Of a DNA stretch of 64,000 bases, positions 53,052 through 64,000 are shown in pieces. Position numbers and translations under genes: made by a program. How positions within the stretch are numbered: position 1 is the first letter of the stretch; every line of letters starts with the position of its first letter. The notes below the pieces were generated by a model. It made no database searches, was not told the DNA's origin, and worked only from the letters and a program-made list of their open reading frames with translations. This DNA is from Triglochin maritima. Its lineage: Eukaryota > Streptophyta > Magnoliopsida > Alismatales > Juncaginaceae. The DNA lies in contig OY821782.1 of the NCBI GenBank assembly GCA_963682175.1, positions 29,347,741-29,411,740 of the forward strand. Reading direction: 5' to 3'.

Positions 53052-54140
53052 GGTGCTCTGTCCAGACTTTGGTTTGGACGATTCGAGTGGTTTTAAATTT
53101 TGTTTTTTAGTTTTGACTTGTTTCAGGGATCCTTAGGATCAAGGGTAAGCGACTGGAGTAATTTGAGAGCAAATCGCTCAATAGTAACCGCCAATTGGCG
53201 GCCTGGTGAGCGCCTTTAGCCTTCATTTTTGTTCAGGTTGTTGTTTTGTTCATTGTAGTTATTTGAGAGCACTATTTTGCATGTTGTGACTTCTAGTTTG
53301 CTCCCAGATTAAAAATCAATCCCCATTAATCAACTTGGCCTTAAAATCCAAAGCAAAAGACTAGACATTCTTACTTGTTTAGGTCACGCATCATTTACTT
53401 GACTTAGGCACGTAGTTGTCTTTTATTTTAGCTTTATTTTCAGTTATTGAGCGCTGGCGCGACGTACACATTTCCTACACTCATTCATGCATCTTGTATG
53501 ACCATGCATTAGTTAGTAGGAATTGCATCAGGACAAGAGTGAGTTGAGCATTTTGATTGGAGCGTTGATTGCTAGATTTAGGATCAAACGCTACTAATGA
53601 GGGGCTGTCCCATACAAGATAAGGTGGGGGATTTCATCACCCTTTCCTTGGCCCCAAAAATCACTCTAAATAAAGCCTTAACTAAAAGCAAGTAGACATT
53701 GGCCCTAGGATTTTGGACGCACTAGGAGAGTGATTTTGTTGAGACCGTCATGGTCTGATCGGCGTCGCCTACCTTGTCGATAGTTGGAGGTACTGGATAT
53801 TCGGATCTGGTATCACTTTCTGGGCATTGTGATCTTCGTTGTAGGGAGGTGAGGCATGTCGAGACTAGGGATCTCGAAGTTAGGCGTCGTCTAGCCTAAG
53901 GACCCATAGCCTTAAGTTGTGTGAGCCATGCTTGCTAGTTAGGCTTCTACCTGATCCTTTTACCCACGCTAGCTTTAGGGATTCTTCCCTTCTCATTTGA
54001 GTCATCTTCTTCTCACCTACTTTTACGTTCTAGTCTCCTCCCCTTTACACGCTCTGTTAGCGTTTTAGGGTCGAGTCGAGCACTTTTTGCGAGCTTAGCC
54101 TCGTGGTGGTGAGAGTGGTCGACTCGAGAGTTGTTTGTTG
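53052..54140 (+). other. Athila D leader
   Basis: Shared with A and C. Contains the perfect 14-bp palindrome ccgccaattggcgg at 53188-53201, and gataaggtgggggatttcat near 53618. No gene seen. Confidence 0.65.
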
Positions 54141-54876
54141 AGATGGATGGTTACATGGGCGACCATCCATATCATTGTTGGGACCAGGACAATTCTTCCT
54201 AGTATTCCAGACCCATGCAACCTGGGGTGGCTCAGACGAACATCCCGTATGGTTGGGATAATCTTCATTGTGTGACTTAGCAATGTTCATATTGGGGTAA
54301 TATGAGAGAGGCACCGACTGCTAGACCACCATCTAGTTACGTCGAATCATATGTTGGTCATCAAACTGAGACATTGCAAGAACCTTTGGCCTTTTTCTTG
54401 CATGTGGTAGAAGACATGAGTGTACCAGTGGCTCGAGTAGTTGTACCGTGTCACTGTTCTCGGTTGAGTGGTCATGTTTTTGGGGAATGTCCTTATGTTC
54501 CCCCAGAGCCTGAGTATGAGCATACATTTTCCCAAATACTCAATATGACCATTACGCATTCGTGTACAACCCGAGAGGGATGGATTCGTGGGGAGACAAA
54601 TCTTATTCAAATTCTTATACTTCATTTTCACCCCAGTATCATCCTCCCGAATACCCAGAATTCTACCAACACCCCACTTCAAATCATTGGACTCATTCTC
54701 AGCCCATCAACACCCAACCCCAAAATTTCCCAAGCTCTGACTTGGACCTCATAGTTGACCGCATACCTGATTCCTTGAAACAAACTTTCCTTACGTTCAT
54801 GGAAACCACTCAACAGTCCATACAAAATATGGCACTGCAAGTGAGTCAAATGACGCAGTAATTACGTGAACGTTAG
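54141..54876 (+). pseudogene. Athila D gag remnant without capsid domain
   Basis: Begins MDGYMGDHPYHCWDQDNSS (54141), then stops; the capsid domain is deleted. The zinc-knuckle region persists in altered form (CHCSRLSGHVFGECP near 54450), then after a frame change near 54550 the Tyr/Pro/His-rich tail (YNPRGMDSWGDKSYSN) and ETTQQSIQNMALQVSQMTQ. Stops TAA at 54859 and TAG at 54874 follow, both C-to-T-type changes of Gln codons. A protein of this form could not build a particle. Confidence 0.65.
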
Positions 54877-55629
54877 GAGAGTAACTTTTCTTGTCAACAT
54901 GAGGATTCATCTTTTGATATAGAACCACCACCACATCCACAAATTCAAAGCAAAATACTTCAAAGTCAAACTTCCAGTCAGTCTGAGGGACTTGGGGTTT
55001 CAATTCACGATCACTTGGTGGAGGATTCGATTCCAATTGAGAAAAACATGGACCAATGTCATTATGAGTCGGCACAGGATTGTGCCTTATCTTTTTGTCC
55101 TATGGCCCTTGAGCCACATGATCTTCATGTTGTGCCTCTTAAGGACTCACCTCTGGTGGAGCAAGAGCTCCCTAGTACCCTCAATTTCAAACAACATGAT
55201 GAGAGTTTGCCTCTCACTATTGTTCCTGATCATCTTGGAAATGATGGAACATCAAACAATTGCATTGCTAATGAGGGTATTAGGAGTTCCTTGGAGAATA
55301 CCTTGGGTATGAGACCCACTTTTTGTTCTCTTTGTGAGTCGGACATGCCTAACGAGGTTTTTGACCTCGTTCCGACGGAGCAGCCTGTAGGTTGGAGAGT
55401 TTGGACTGACGATCATAGCTTCAATACTGCAACGGGAGAAACTCTTCTACCGTTGCCCCTTATTTCCCAAACTCTTGAGAGGTTCAAGCTCTTTCAGTTT
55501 GATCCTTTGAATGAGACGCCTTTGCGTCTAATTCATGAACCTCTCTTTTCATCTTGTGCTCTTTGTGAGGTGGGCCCAAACATGAGTATTGTGGCCCCAC
55601 GTGGTGTCATGTACCCACAAGTGCATTGA
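54877..55629 (+). CDS. Open frame of Athila D with RT-finger-like segment
   Basis: The frame of the gag tail continues open from 54877 to TGA 55627 (250 codons; first ATG 55048). Residues before 55265 are hydrophilic with no recognised family (LSFCPMALEPHDLHVVP, DESLPLTIVPDHLGND). From 55280: SSLENTLGMRPTFCSLCESD, then VGWRVWTDDHSFNTATGET and LPLPLISQTLERFKLFQFD, which align gap-free with RT of C at 50490-50590, but catalytic motifs are missing. The C-terminus (EPLFSSCALCEVGPNMSI) matches Athila B. Cys pairs (CSLC, CALC) could bind metal; inferred only. Confidence 0.55.
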   Translation, partial: ESNFSCQHEDSSFDIEPPPHPQIQSKILQSQTSSQSEGLGVSIHDHLVEDSIPIEKNMDQCHYESAQDCALSFCPMALEPHDLHVVPLKDSPLVEQELPSTLNFKQHDESLPLTIVPDHLGNDGTSNNCIANEGIRSSLENTLGMRPTFCSLCESDMPNEVFDLVPTEQPVGWRVWTDDHSFNTATGETLLPLPLISQTLERFKLFQFDPLNETPLRLIHEPLFSSCALCEVGPNMSIVAPRGVMYPQVH

Positions 55630-57243
55630 CCCACTTTTGAGGTTCCCATTTGATGTTTTTTGACAAATGAAGATGGGAACTTATGTTTGTACATAGTTAT
55701 ATTAAAAAAAGTACAATAAAAGACTCCATGAGAGTGCATTGATTGTTATGGGCCCCAACACTTGTCTATTTGGGCCACATTTCTTTCACGTATTTGTATT
55801 CCTTCTTTAGCATCTCACAGGTTTTCAGGGAATTCGGGTTTTTGTCCATCAACATAACCTTGAACTTCCTTTTGCGCTTCATGTTGGTGAGATCTTTCCT
55901 TTTTCATGCATAAATTCATGTAGTTTCATGCTCACATTCATTGAGGACAATGCAAGAAGTAGGTGGGGGGTGTTTTACGTGTGTACATAGTCGAGTCTTT
56001 TTGCTTTGATTTTGTTCTCTTTGGTGTGCATTGATAGGGTCATGTTAGTGTGATGCATTTAATATCGATATATCTGCTTGCCATGATCCTTGGGTGACTT
56101 GTCTTTTTTTGCTTGCCTAGTGCTTTAAAATTTTCACATTTCTTTCAAAATCTTCATGTGTTTGCGAAAGAAAATGTTTTGTGGGTTTGGTGTGTGTTTA
56201 GCATGTGCAAAACCGTTGAGAGGCAAAGTAAAAAGAAAGCTCCCAAAATTATCTTGAACTTGATGCATTAGGATATATAGTACAATGGCTTTTGGACTTA
56301 TCGAGTCGTTAGGATGCACCCCAGTTTTCCCTCGGGGTGAGTAATCATAGGGTTTCAGTGCTCAAATAATTAAAGAACTCCATCCCGAACCTGGTGAGTC
56401 AATAATTCGTGTCTGTTAATTTAAGGAAGTTTGTTGTAGTCAAGGACCCTTTAAATCTTGTTGTGAGACAATAAGTGTAGGGGTTTTGGTTCATGTGTAG
56501 ATAAGAAATAAGTGAGTAGGTGTTCTCTCTCTTCTCGCACGGCTCCTATCACTCGGGAATGTAAGTCTGAGGGGACTTTGTGCCTGGTGCTTTGGAGTCA
56601 TCTGACTTGGGATGCGCTGACCGAAGTCCCGTTACACGGGTGGTAGGGATTGCCCTATGTGGAGATTTGGGGAAAGGTGTACGTAATAGTGTAAGTCCTC
56701 ATGGGCAATGATGCACGATACCTGACCCTGGGAGAATGAAGCTCCAACTAATAAAAAGAAAAGAAGAAAAAAAATTAAGAAAAGAAACAAATAGAAAAAG
56801 AAAAAAATGGTAATGCAAATAAGAGCCTTAATGGATTTTACAGTTTGTATCACTTGAGGATGTTGAGGTTGTCCATGTCTTTCACTTAATTCCTTATTTA
56901 ACTTGCATGAATGGTTCTTTAGGCTAGGTATGTGGACTGATTACCTATATAGAGTCGGCGCGTAGGATTATCGCGTCCAATGATCGACAAAATTTGTCCA
57001 ACGAGTCGAGTGTCTAGATTGAATAATGCATCTTGTTCGGAGTTTGTGGGTATATCCACGGAAGACCCTCAGGAGATACCACTCCTCCTCCTTGGCGACA
57101 AGGAGGTTTAATGGCTTGTTGCACTTGCTAAGTGTAACCGTGATTCCTACGAAAGTGAGTTAGGATTTCCCTGTTTTTCGTATGCCTTTTTCTTTCTTTT
57201 ATTTTTTCTCTTTCTTTGTTTTGCTCGGGACTAGCAAAAGTTA
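55630..57243 (+). other. Athila D 3' untranslated region
   Basis: Homologous to A (36100-37710) and B; includes aataaaagactccatgag, gaggacaatgcaagaagtagg and ccttggcgacaaggagg. No supported gene. Confidence 0.6.
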
Positions 57244-57257
57244 GGTGTGGGGGTATT
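57244..57257 (+). other. Polypurine tract of Athila D
   Basis: ggtgtgggggtatt directly before TGATTGGCATC, identical to that of A. Confidence 0.8.
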
Positions 57258-58678
57258 TGATTGGCATCATTTCATGCATATCTTTGTGTCTTATATCCAT
57301 TATCTTTGACCCCAAACAATGCTATGTAACAAGTTTTATGTTTAGTTTTCAGGAATAAGTAGGTTTGAGAAGAAGAGGCATATAATGGACCTAATAGCAG
57401 GGAAAAGGACTGAGTTGAGAGACTCGAGGACTAGGATACAACAAGCTAAGTAAATGCATCCAAGACCAACAAATACATCAAGAAAAGCCCAGAATGAAAA
57501 CCAGCCCGATCCGGATCCTGTAGACCGCCTGTTGGCAGTCGGGGACCGCTAATTGGCGGTCCGGGTTGGTCCGGGTCCGCTAAGATTTCTGGAGCGCGGG
57601 TATTAGTGGATGTTTAGTCTATTTTTGGTATTGGTTTTGTCCCATACCGGGGGATTTTCCTCCTCCATTGTATTCTACCCATTGCTTGGTGGTATTCTCT
57701 CTACATGGAGTAAGCCTTGAAACAAAACTCAAGGTGGAGAAGAATGCGACCTTCAATGTGAGTCATTTTTAATAAAATAATTGTTCTTAGTTTTTTTTTA
57801 ATCTTGTCTTTTAATTTTTGCATGTCTCTTTAGTTTTATGTTCATTTCCATTAGTTTCTTTAATATTCCTTTCTTGCTTAGTTGAATTTCCTTTCAGTAT
57901 AATGTTTCATTTTGTTAATGTAGTTAGTGTAATGCGTAGTGAGTAGTTCCATTCCCATTTGGGGGGTGGAGAAATATGTGATATGATCATGTAGTATATT
58001 AGTTGTGTGTTATCTTAATCCCTTGAGCCTTATATGATTTCCATAACCATCTAATGGGATTTCACTCTTATCTTTGATATGCTAATGCTCTTGAATGAAT
58101 CTTAACAGATGCATAGATTAGTGGACCTATTTTATGGGGAATGATAAAGTGAGGATATGGATGAAATTAATATTGGAAACACAATTCGTAGTGTATGTAC
58201 TCTTGTTGCCTTTACCTTGGTTAATGCCTTGTATGTTTTAACGATATTGAGTTATCTTATTTCATGTGGAGGCATAGTAGGGTCTAGTCTTTATACATGA
58301 GTTCATTTAGCTTCATTCCAATTATTGTCTTGTATGTTTTAATGATATGATCTCATCTTATTTCATGTGGAGGCAATGTTGGATTTAGTTTTATGATTTC
58401 ATGCACTACATATTGTGAGGAGCATAATTGAACACACACACACACATCTTCATACTCACATTATTTCTCTACCCCTTATGGGGTTTAGTTTTATTGCTTA
58501 TCTTCCATTTCCTTTTTGCATTGTAGTGTAGTTTAGTGTAACCAACCTTTCTCTCCTTTCTTTGCCACTCGCCTTCGCACAAACCAAAAGTCGACACACC
58601 TCCTTGTGGATCGACCCGTATTTACAACCACTTCAACGCGGCTGTGCACTTGCGGTTTAATATAAAACGAATCAATCA
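57258..58678 (+). mobile_element. Athila D 3' LTR
   Basis: 1,421 bp, TGATTGGCATC ... AACGAATCAATCA. Contains gaccgctaattggcggtc at 57544-57561 and an (AC)n run at 58433-58445. It ends inside a reverse gag fragment; the right target copy would be gggag, but the left end is lost. Confidence 0.85.
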
Positions 58679-59557
58679 GGGAGCTCAGGGTTCGGCCCCA
58701 TTATCGAAGGAAATGTAGCAGGAACCTGAGGATCAGTCTCCTTCCTGGAAGTATTTGTGGAGGGAACCTCAAGATCCGGGTCCCTCAGAGATGCAGGTAT
58801 CACCGCAGGTCTGGTGACACCAAGAGATGGTGATGAAAAGGAAGGCACCCCAATGTGGTTATCCACCTCCTTACCAGACCTCAAAGTATGAATCACATTA
58901 ATATGATGAGTTTGTTAAGAGGTAGCATGAGCCACTGATTGCCTTCCTTGAGAATGGGTACCCCAAGGATTCACCGCGGGTTGACTCGGTAATTGGCCCT
59001 TCTCGCGTTCATGGAGTTGATTAGCCAACTGGCTAACTTGCATTTCCAAAGCCTTGATAGTACTTTGCATGCTCTGCATGAACGCTTGAAGGGTAGGATT
59101 ACAAGAAGGGTTCTTCGAGTCAACCCGCTGGGGTGGTGGAGTTTGGTTAGAATAATCCGACGATGAGGCCTGAGGAGATTGGTAAGTATAGTGTTGCGAC
59201 CATTGATGTGGGGGTTGGTAGGTCGCCGATGGGCGTGGAGGTTGATAAGTTGGAGGTTGAGCGTGTGAGCTCTGATCGTTACCCCCACTCGGCCCCCAAG
59301 AGAAGTTAGGATGGTTACGCCATCCCGGGTTGTAGGAGTGAATGTACGGGTCGTTACGGGGCCTCTGTTGATATGTCGCATTTGCATGCTCAGTATCCCT
59401 TGGAGCGTAAGCGCATTCCAAGTCATCATGGCCTGTCAGTCCACACCTACCACATTCTGGAGTAGCCACCTGAGCTATAGGAGCTCGGTCCAACTCTAAG
59501 CTCTCAATCCTACGCATGAGAGCAGCCATTTTCGCCTCAGACGCGATAGTTGACGCA
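58679..59557 (-). pseudogene. Athila gag C-terminal fragment fused behind RT of E
   Basis: Minus strand: STIASEAKMAALMRRIESLE, intact knuckle CGRCGLTGHDDLECA (about 59417-59460), NPGWRNHPNFSWGPSGG, VSQLANQLHEREKGQLPS, a stop near 58918, then MIHTLRSGKEVDNHI and a further extension to 58679. Its 5' side joins in frame with FTPDCHHA of the RT of E at 59557/59558, and its 3' side is cut by the D LTR. It is a second gag copy relative to the one at 61459-62370. Confidence 0.8.
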
Positions 59558-60453
59558 TGGTGGCAATCCGGTGTGAAATCAAAAATGACATCTTTAGCCA
59601 ACAAGACGGTGACAGGTCAAGCAATTTAACTTAAATCCTCCATGAACCACCGATAGAATGCAGCATGCCCCAAAAAGGCACGGATATCTTTCACATTACG
59701 TGATAGTGCGAGATAAGCAATAAGACCCACTTTGGCAGGGTCGACCTCAATTCCCCTACTTGAGACCACATGTCCAAGTACAATCCTTCTCTTTACCATG
59801 AAGTGACATTTCTCCAAATTAAGAGCGAGGTTCTTCTCACGACATCGCTTGAGGACAAGACTCAAGTGTTGAAGACACTCATCGAAGGAAGCGCCAAATA
59901 TGGAAAAGTCGTCCATGAAATTCTCAATGAAACACTCTACCATATCGGTTAGGATGCTGATCATACACCTTTGAAATGTGTCTGACGCATTACATAACCC
60001 AAAGGGCATGCGACGGTAGGCAAACGTGCCAAAGGGACATGTAAATGTGGTCTTCTCTTGATTACCGGGGGTGATGGGAATTTGGTTGTAACCGGAGTAT
60101 CCATCAAGGAAACAATAATACTCATGTCCAACCAACCTTTCCAACATCTGATCAATGAATGACAATGGAGAATGATCTTTTCGTGTTGCCGCATTGAGCT
60201 TGCGATAATCAATGCAAACTCGCCAATCAGTTTGTAAGCATGTTGGAACCACATGGACATTCTGCTCATTATCAACAACCGTCACGCCTGACTTCTTGGG
60301 AACCACAATGACATGACTCACCCACGAACTATAAGAAATGTGATATATTATACCATGATCCAAGCACGTAAGAACCTCCTTTCGGACGGCTTCTTTAAGC
60401 ACAATATTCAATTGTCGTTGTGGGTCCCGACAGAGCCTAGAATCCTCTTCCAT
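59558..60453 (-). pseudogene. Athila E reverse transcriptase, cut before RNase H
   Basis: Reads MEEDSRLCRDPQRQLN, SSWVSHVIVVPKKSGVTVV, DWRVCIDYRKLNAATRKDH, FIDQMLERLVGHEYYCFLDG, YRRMPFGLCNASDTFQRCM, catalytic FMDDFSIFG (near 59915), FHMVKR-type connection and DIRAFLGHAAFYRWFMEDLS, then a frame break and LLAKDVIFDFTPDCHHA. It is stop-free from 60453 to about 59630, better kept than C. RNase H and integrase are missing: gag sequence follows instead. Confidence 0.85.
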
Positions 60454-61458
60454 GTGGATCCGATACTAGACAATACTAGGGCTTATTCCCTTGACGTACT
60501 TCAAAGACCACCCGATAGCCTCTTTGTTCTCCAAGAACACCTTTTTGAGAGCAGCCTCTTCATCTTTTGCAAGATCAGAAGCAATAATGAGTGGCAGTCT
60601 CATTATCTCCTAAAAGATGTATTTAAGGTTATCCGGGAGCGGTTTAAGCTCGACCTGAGGTGGGTCCTTGTTGGATTCAGAGTTAATCTCAAGTAGATGA
60701 AGGGGCACAAGATAAGAAGAGCATGCACCCAGATGTGCCTCGTTGTCTAGAAGTTCACAGACAGATTCCTCAAAATCATCTTCAATCGCAACCTGGTCAT
60801 TGGGCACCACAATAATATGTCGATGTGATTCAAACATGCCCATTGACTCAACCTCAATCGTGTCCTGAATGAAATTGGCTCTGACTGAATCTTCGAAGAG
60901 CCCAGGTTGATTGCCATGATTAAAGATGTTGAAATCTGTTGTGATGTTTCCAAAAGACAATCACATCACTCCATTGCGACAATTGATCAAAGCATTAGAT
61001 GTCGCCAAAAATTGCCTCCCAAGGATCATCAGAATTTGTCCTTGTGGGTTGGACACAAGATCAGTATCCCAGATGATGAAATTAATTGGGAATACGAACT
61101 CACCCACTTTAATAAGGACATCCTCTATACTTCCACGTGGAATCTTGACGGATCTGTTAGCCAACTGGAGGTTGGTCCTCGTTGGCTTAAGATCGCCTAT
61201 TTCAAGGTTGACATAAACAGAGTAGGGTAGGAGGTTAACATATGCTCCCAAATCTAATAGAGCTTGAGATATTGCCACGTTATCGATCATACCAGAAACA
61301 ATTGGATAATCGGGGTCCTTGTATTTGACTTGCATGGGTTGTGTCAATATCAAACTCACATTGGTGGCCAAAAATGCCTTTTTGGGAACATTTGTTCTCC
61401 TCTTAATGGTGCAAAAGATTCTTAATGAACTTGTCATATGGTGGCATTTGTTGAACAA
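60454..61458 (-). pseudogene. Athila E protease and protease-RT linker
   Basis: Minus strand: RTNVPKKAFLATNVSLILTQ, the core LLDLGAYVNLLPYSVYVNLE (about 61230-61280), VLIKVGEFVFPINFIIWDTD, LGRQFLATSNALINCRNGV, a stop-sized break near 60961, then MSFGNITTDFNIFNHGNQPG and a linker (ESVCELLDNEAHLGACS) ending at 60612, followed by LPLIIASDLAKDEEAALKK. This linker is what C has deleted. Confidence 0.75.
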
Positions 61459-62370
61459 CGTCCAACAACGGAATGTTCACCTTGACCTGCATAAGTACCT
61501 TAACAATTTTGTCCCAATGCTCATCGTGTTTTTTAGTCAACTTAGAAGGGAATGGTGCCTTGGGGACATAAGTCTCCCGAGGAGGAGTCTCAAAATTATG
61601 TTTCTTTCAAGACTCACGAGTCTCCTCGGGAGATTCACAAACAGGGGTATTTAAGAGCGGTTCCACATTATTCTCAACGACCATTTCCGATCTCAAGGTA
61701 TGGACAACATTTAAATGCTAGAAAGGGTTATCATCAGCACTGTGCACATTCTGCCTTGCCTGCGAAGGCTGACCCCTGGGGTTGACCACAGGTTGACTCA
61801 GCAATTGACCCTTCTTAGGTTAATGGAGCTGTTGAGTAGGCTGACTTGCACTTCCAATGCTTTAACCGTGGTGTTATTGGCCGCAAACATTTTTTGCGTG
61901 CTCTACATGAATGCGTGAAGGGTTTGTTCGACAGTGGAGTCCTTTAGGTCAACCCGCTGTGGTAGAGTTTGACTAGAATAAACGAATGGTGAGGCCTCAG
62001 TAGGTTGGTGAGCATGAGGCTGAGACCTTTGATGTGGGGGTTGCTAGGTCGCCGAAGGGCGTGAAGGGCGATAAGGTGGGGGTTGAGGCTGTGCGTGCAA
62101 GCTGTGTCCTGGTACCTAAGAGAAGTTAGGGTGGCTTCACAATCCCGGGTTGTAGGAGTGACTGTTCGGGTTCTTACAGGGTCATTGTTGATACATCGCA
62201 TTTGCATGCTCAGTATCGATTGGAGCGTAAGCATATTCCAAGTCACTATGTCTCGTAAGTCCACACCTACAACACGTAGGAGTAGCGACCTGAGCTACAG
62301 GAGCTCGGTCTAACTCTAAACTCTCGATCCTATGTATGAGAGCAACCATTTTCGCCTCAAATGCGATAGT
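61459..62370 (-). pseudogene. Athila E gag C-terminal half, heavily decayed
   Basis: Minus-strand traces in changing frames: ESTIAFEAKMVALIHRIESL, a knuckle with the second half altered (CCRCGLTRHSDLEY), SHSYNPG, KALEVQVSLLNSS, LRSEMVVENNVEPLL, and KLTKKHDEHWDKIVKVLMQV joining the protease. The capsid half is deleted, the leader following directly at about 62400. Relative to C it has many stops. Confidence 0.65.
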
Positions 62371-62971
62371 TGACTCAACCTTATCTTTAAGACTATAGGT
62401 GGTGCCCCTTAAAGATGTTTTGAAATCTTAAGCTAGCAAGCAACTCACCAAACAAGCACTCACCTCACTCTTGTTACAATGCAACTTACTAACCAATGCA
62501 TGCTCTAAACATGCATGAATGAGAGAATGGGTGCACGTACCCCACACCAGCAATCAACAACAAGAATTTCAAGCAAATGAAACACAATGTGCATGCAAGG
62601 CCTAGAAATGATGCATGACCTAGATGGCAGATAGTCTAAGCTTTTGCTTTGAGTTTTAGGATCCAAGTTGTATTAAGAAGGGGTCATGCAAGCCAAATAA
62701 TTACTGACACTTAAATAGAGCATGCATGGCATCAAAATTGACAGTAAACAACTAGAAATATGCCCACAAAGCTACTGAAGAAATTGATCAAAATCCGCGA
62801 TTGGTCGATTGTTTGGGGATTATGATCCCCCAGACTTTACCAGAGTCCTCCCACGCTCCATTAGGTCCCTCTGTCCACATGTGGCCCCTTCCAGTCACCA
62901 AAATAGAAAAGAAAACGAAAAAAACAAAGAAAAACCCCACCAAAATTGTGATTTCGACTACGAAACGATGG
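62371..62971 (-). other. Athila E leader
   Basis: Minus-strand match to the A, C and D leaders near the ctcattcatgcat...catgcattagttag block (62480-62530). No gene seen. Confidence 0.55.
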
Positions 62972-62989
62972 TCCCCGGCAATGGCGCCA
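62972..62989 (-). other. Primer binding site of Athila E
   Basis: tccccggcaatggcgcca on plus, tggcgccattgccgggga on minus: one base from the tRNA-Asp-type consensus. Confidence 0.85.
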
Positions 62990-62995
62990 AAAGCT

Positions 62996-63440
62996 TGATT
63001 GAATCAGTTATAATACCGCAAGTGCATGGCGGCGTTGAAGTGGTGGCAAATACGTGTCAGTCCACTGGGAGCGTGTGTGAGTCGAGTTCGCAATACTCGA
63101 GTGGGAAAAGAAAAGGAGATGAAGGTCAAAACTACACTACAATGCGAAAGAAATCGGAAAATAAGCAATAAAACTAGACCCCTAGGGGGTAGAGAAAGAA
63201 CATGGAATTGAAAATGTGTAGTGTAGTGTGTGTTCAAATGTGCTCATCAAAACATGCCATACATCAAATCCATAAAACTCAAATTCAACTTTGCCTCCAC
63301 ATGAAATAAGATAAAACATTATCATTAAAACATACAAGACAATAATCGAATCCAACTATGTCTCCACACAAAATAAGATTTATCAAAATCAATAATACAT
63401 ACAAGACATTAATTTGGATAAAGCCAACACGAGCACATGC
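62996..63440 (-). mobile_element. Athila E 5' LTR, right part only
   Basis: On minus it ends ...GATTCAATCA before the primer site. It matches about 440 bp of the LTRs of D and F (gtgcatggcggcgttgaag, ctccacatgaaataagat) and is then cut at about 63440 by a second leader. The block ctccacacaaaataagat...acatacaagacatt repeats once within it. Confidence 0.75.
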
Positions 63441-63596
63441 ATGCGCATGCCTCCCCAGAATTCAGCAACATTCTTCTAGGCTTTCCTAGGTCCTCCTGTC
63501 CTTTTGTAACCCCTTCCAGTAGCTCAAAGAGAAAATAAAATGTAAAAACAAAAGAAAAACCCCACCGAAATGTAAACTCGACTACGAAAAAGACAC
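63441..63596 (-). other. Leader segment of Athila F
   Basis: Resembles 62870-62970 of E (ccccttccagt, aaagaaaaaccccacc, ctcgactacgaaa). It lies between LTR E and primer site F, so two leader-primer site-LTR junctions stand in series. Confidence 0.65.
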
Positions 63597-63614
63597 TCCC
63601 CGGCAACGACACCA
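63597..63614 (-). other. Primer binding site of Athila F
   Basis: tccccggcaacgacacca on plus; minus-strand tggtgtcgttgccgggga, two bases from the consensus. Confidence 0.8.
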
Positions 63615-63620
63615 AAAACA

Positions 63621-64000
63621 TGATTGAATCAATTAAAATACCGCAAGTGCACGACGGCATTGAAGCGGTGGCAAGCACGGGTCGGTCCACAGGGAGCGTG
63701 TGCGAGTCGGACTCACGATACTCTTGTGAGGGAAAGAAGAGAAGATTAAGATTGAAATTACACTACAATTGCGAATGAAATCAGAAAACAAACAATAAAC
63801 TAAACCCGTTATGGGGTAGATAGAGAAAGCGAATACGAAAAATATGTGTATATGTGTGTTCATTTGTGCTCATCACAACATGTGAAATATGAATGCCATA
63901 AAACCAAATCCAACTTTGCCTCCACATAAAATAAGATAAAACATTATCTTTAAAACATACAAGACAATAATTGAAATGAAGTTAAATGACCTCATCCATA
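63621..64000 (-). mobile_element. Athila F 5' LTR, runs off the window
   Basis: TGATTGAATCAATTAAAATACCG on plus, homologous to LTR E and to the right end of the D LTRs (gcaagtgcacgacggc, ggggtag, ctccacataaaataagat). Continues past 64000. Confidence 0.8.

Overview
This window is plant nuclear DNA made almost entirely of nested, decayed transposable elements. I found no host gene, tRNA or rRNA that I can support. The plant assignment rests on: Athila-type Ty3/gypsy elements with a tRNA-Asp-type primer site (TGGCGCCGTTGCCGGGGA-like); Ty1/copia elements with a tRNA-iMet primer site (TGGTATCAGAGC); L1-type LINEs with a DUF4283-like ORF1 and a zf-RVT tail; and CACTA (En/Spm) fragments with a Transposase_24-like gene. 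Species cannot be told from this.

Layout. 1-5.9 kb: a decayed copia LTR plus gag remnant (58-2395), a reverse gypsy/Athila-like LTR and RT fragment split by a copia solo LTR (2753-4356, TSD ctagg), then a reverse copia LTR fragment (4789-5768). 5.9-11.8 kb: a full-length but mutated LINE on + with a 14-bp target duplication. 11.8-14.1 kb: unassigned DNA, then a copia pol remnant whose first RT half is inverted in place. 14.1-17.1 kb: two CACTA 5' termini with subterminal repeat arrays. 17.15-25.73 kb: the youngest-looking element, a copia retrotransposon with two long overlapping ORFs and TSD aacac, whose 5' LTR is half the length of its 3' LTR. 25.7-28.8 kb: a CACTA gene on the minus strand with a C48-peptidase-like tail.

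28.8-40.66 kb: a reverse Athila (B) split by a forward Athila (A, 30547-38974) that has gag and protease but no RT or integrase. 40.66-46.57 kb: a second LINE of the same family, minus strand. 46.57-52.43 kb: Athila C, forward, gag through integrase, with a copia-LTR filler in its 5' LTR. 52.43-58.68 kb: Athila D, forward, without capsid, protease, RT or integrase, but carrying an RT-like ORF shared with B. 58.7-64 kb: reverse Athila material (E, F) with a gag segment fused behind the RT and two primer site/LTR junctions in series.

The elements do not form one pathway; they record successive insertions. The best leads are the short 5' LTR of the young copia (explicable by an internal polypurine tract), the RT-finger-like ORF kept in pol-less Athila copies, a stop at the same gag codon in two Athila copies, and CCAATTGG-centred palindromes in Athila LTRs and leaders. 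Identities and substitution counts here are by eye.
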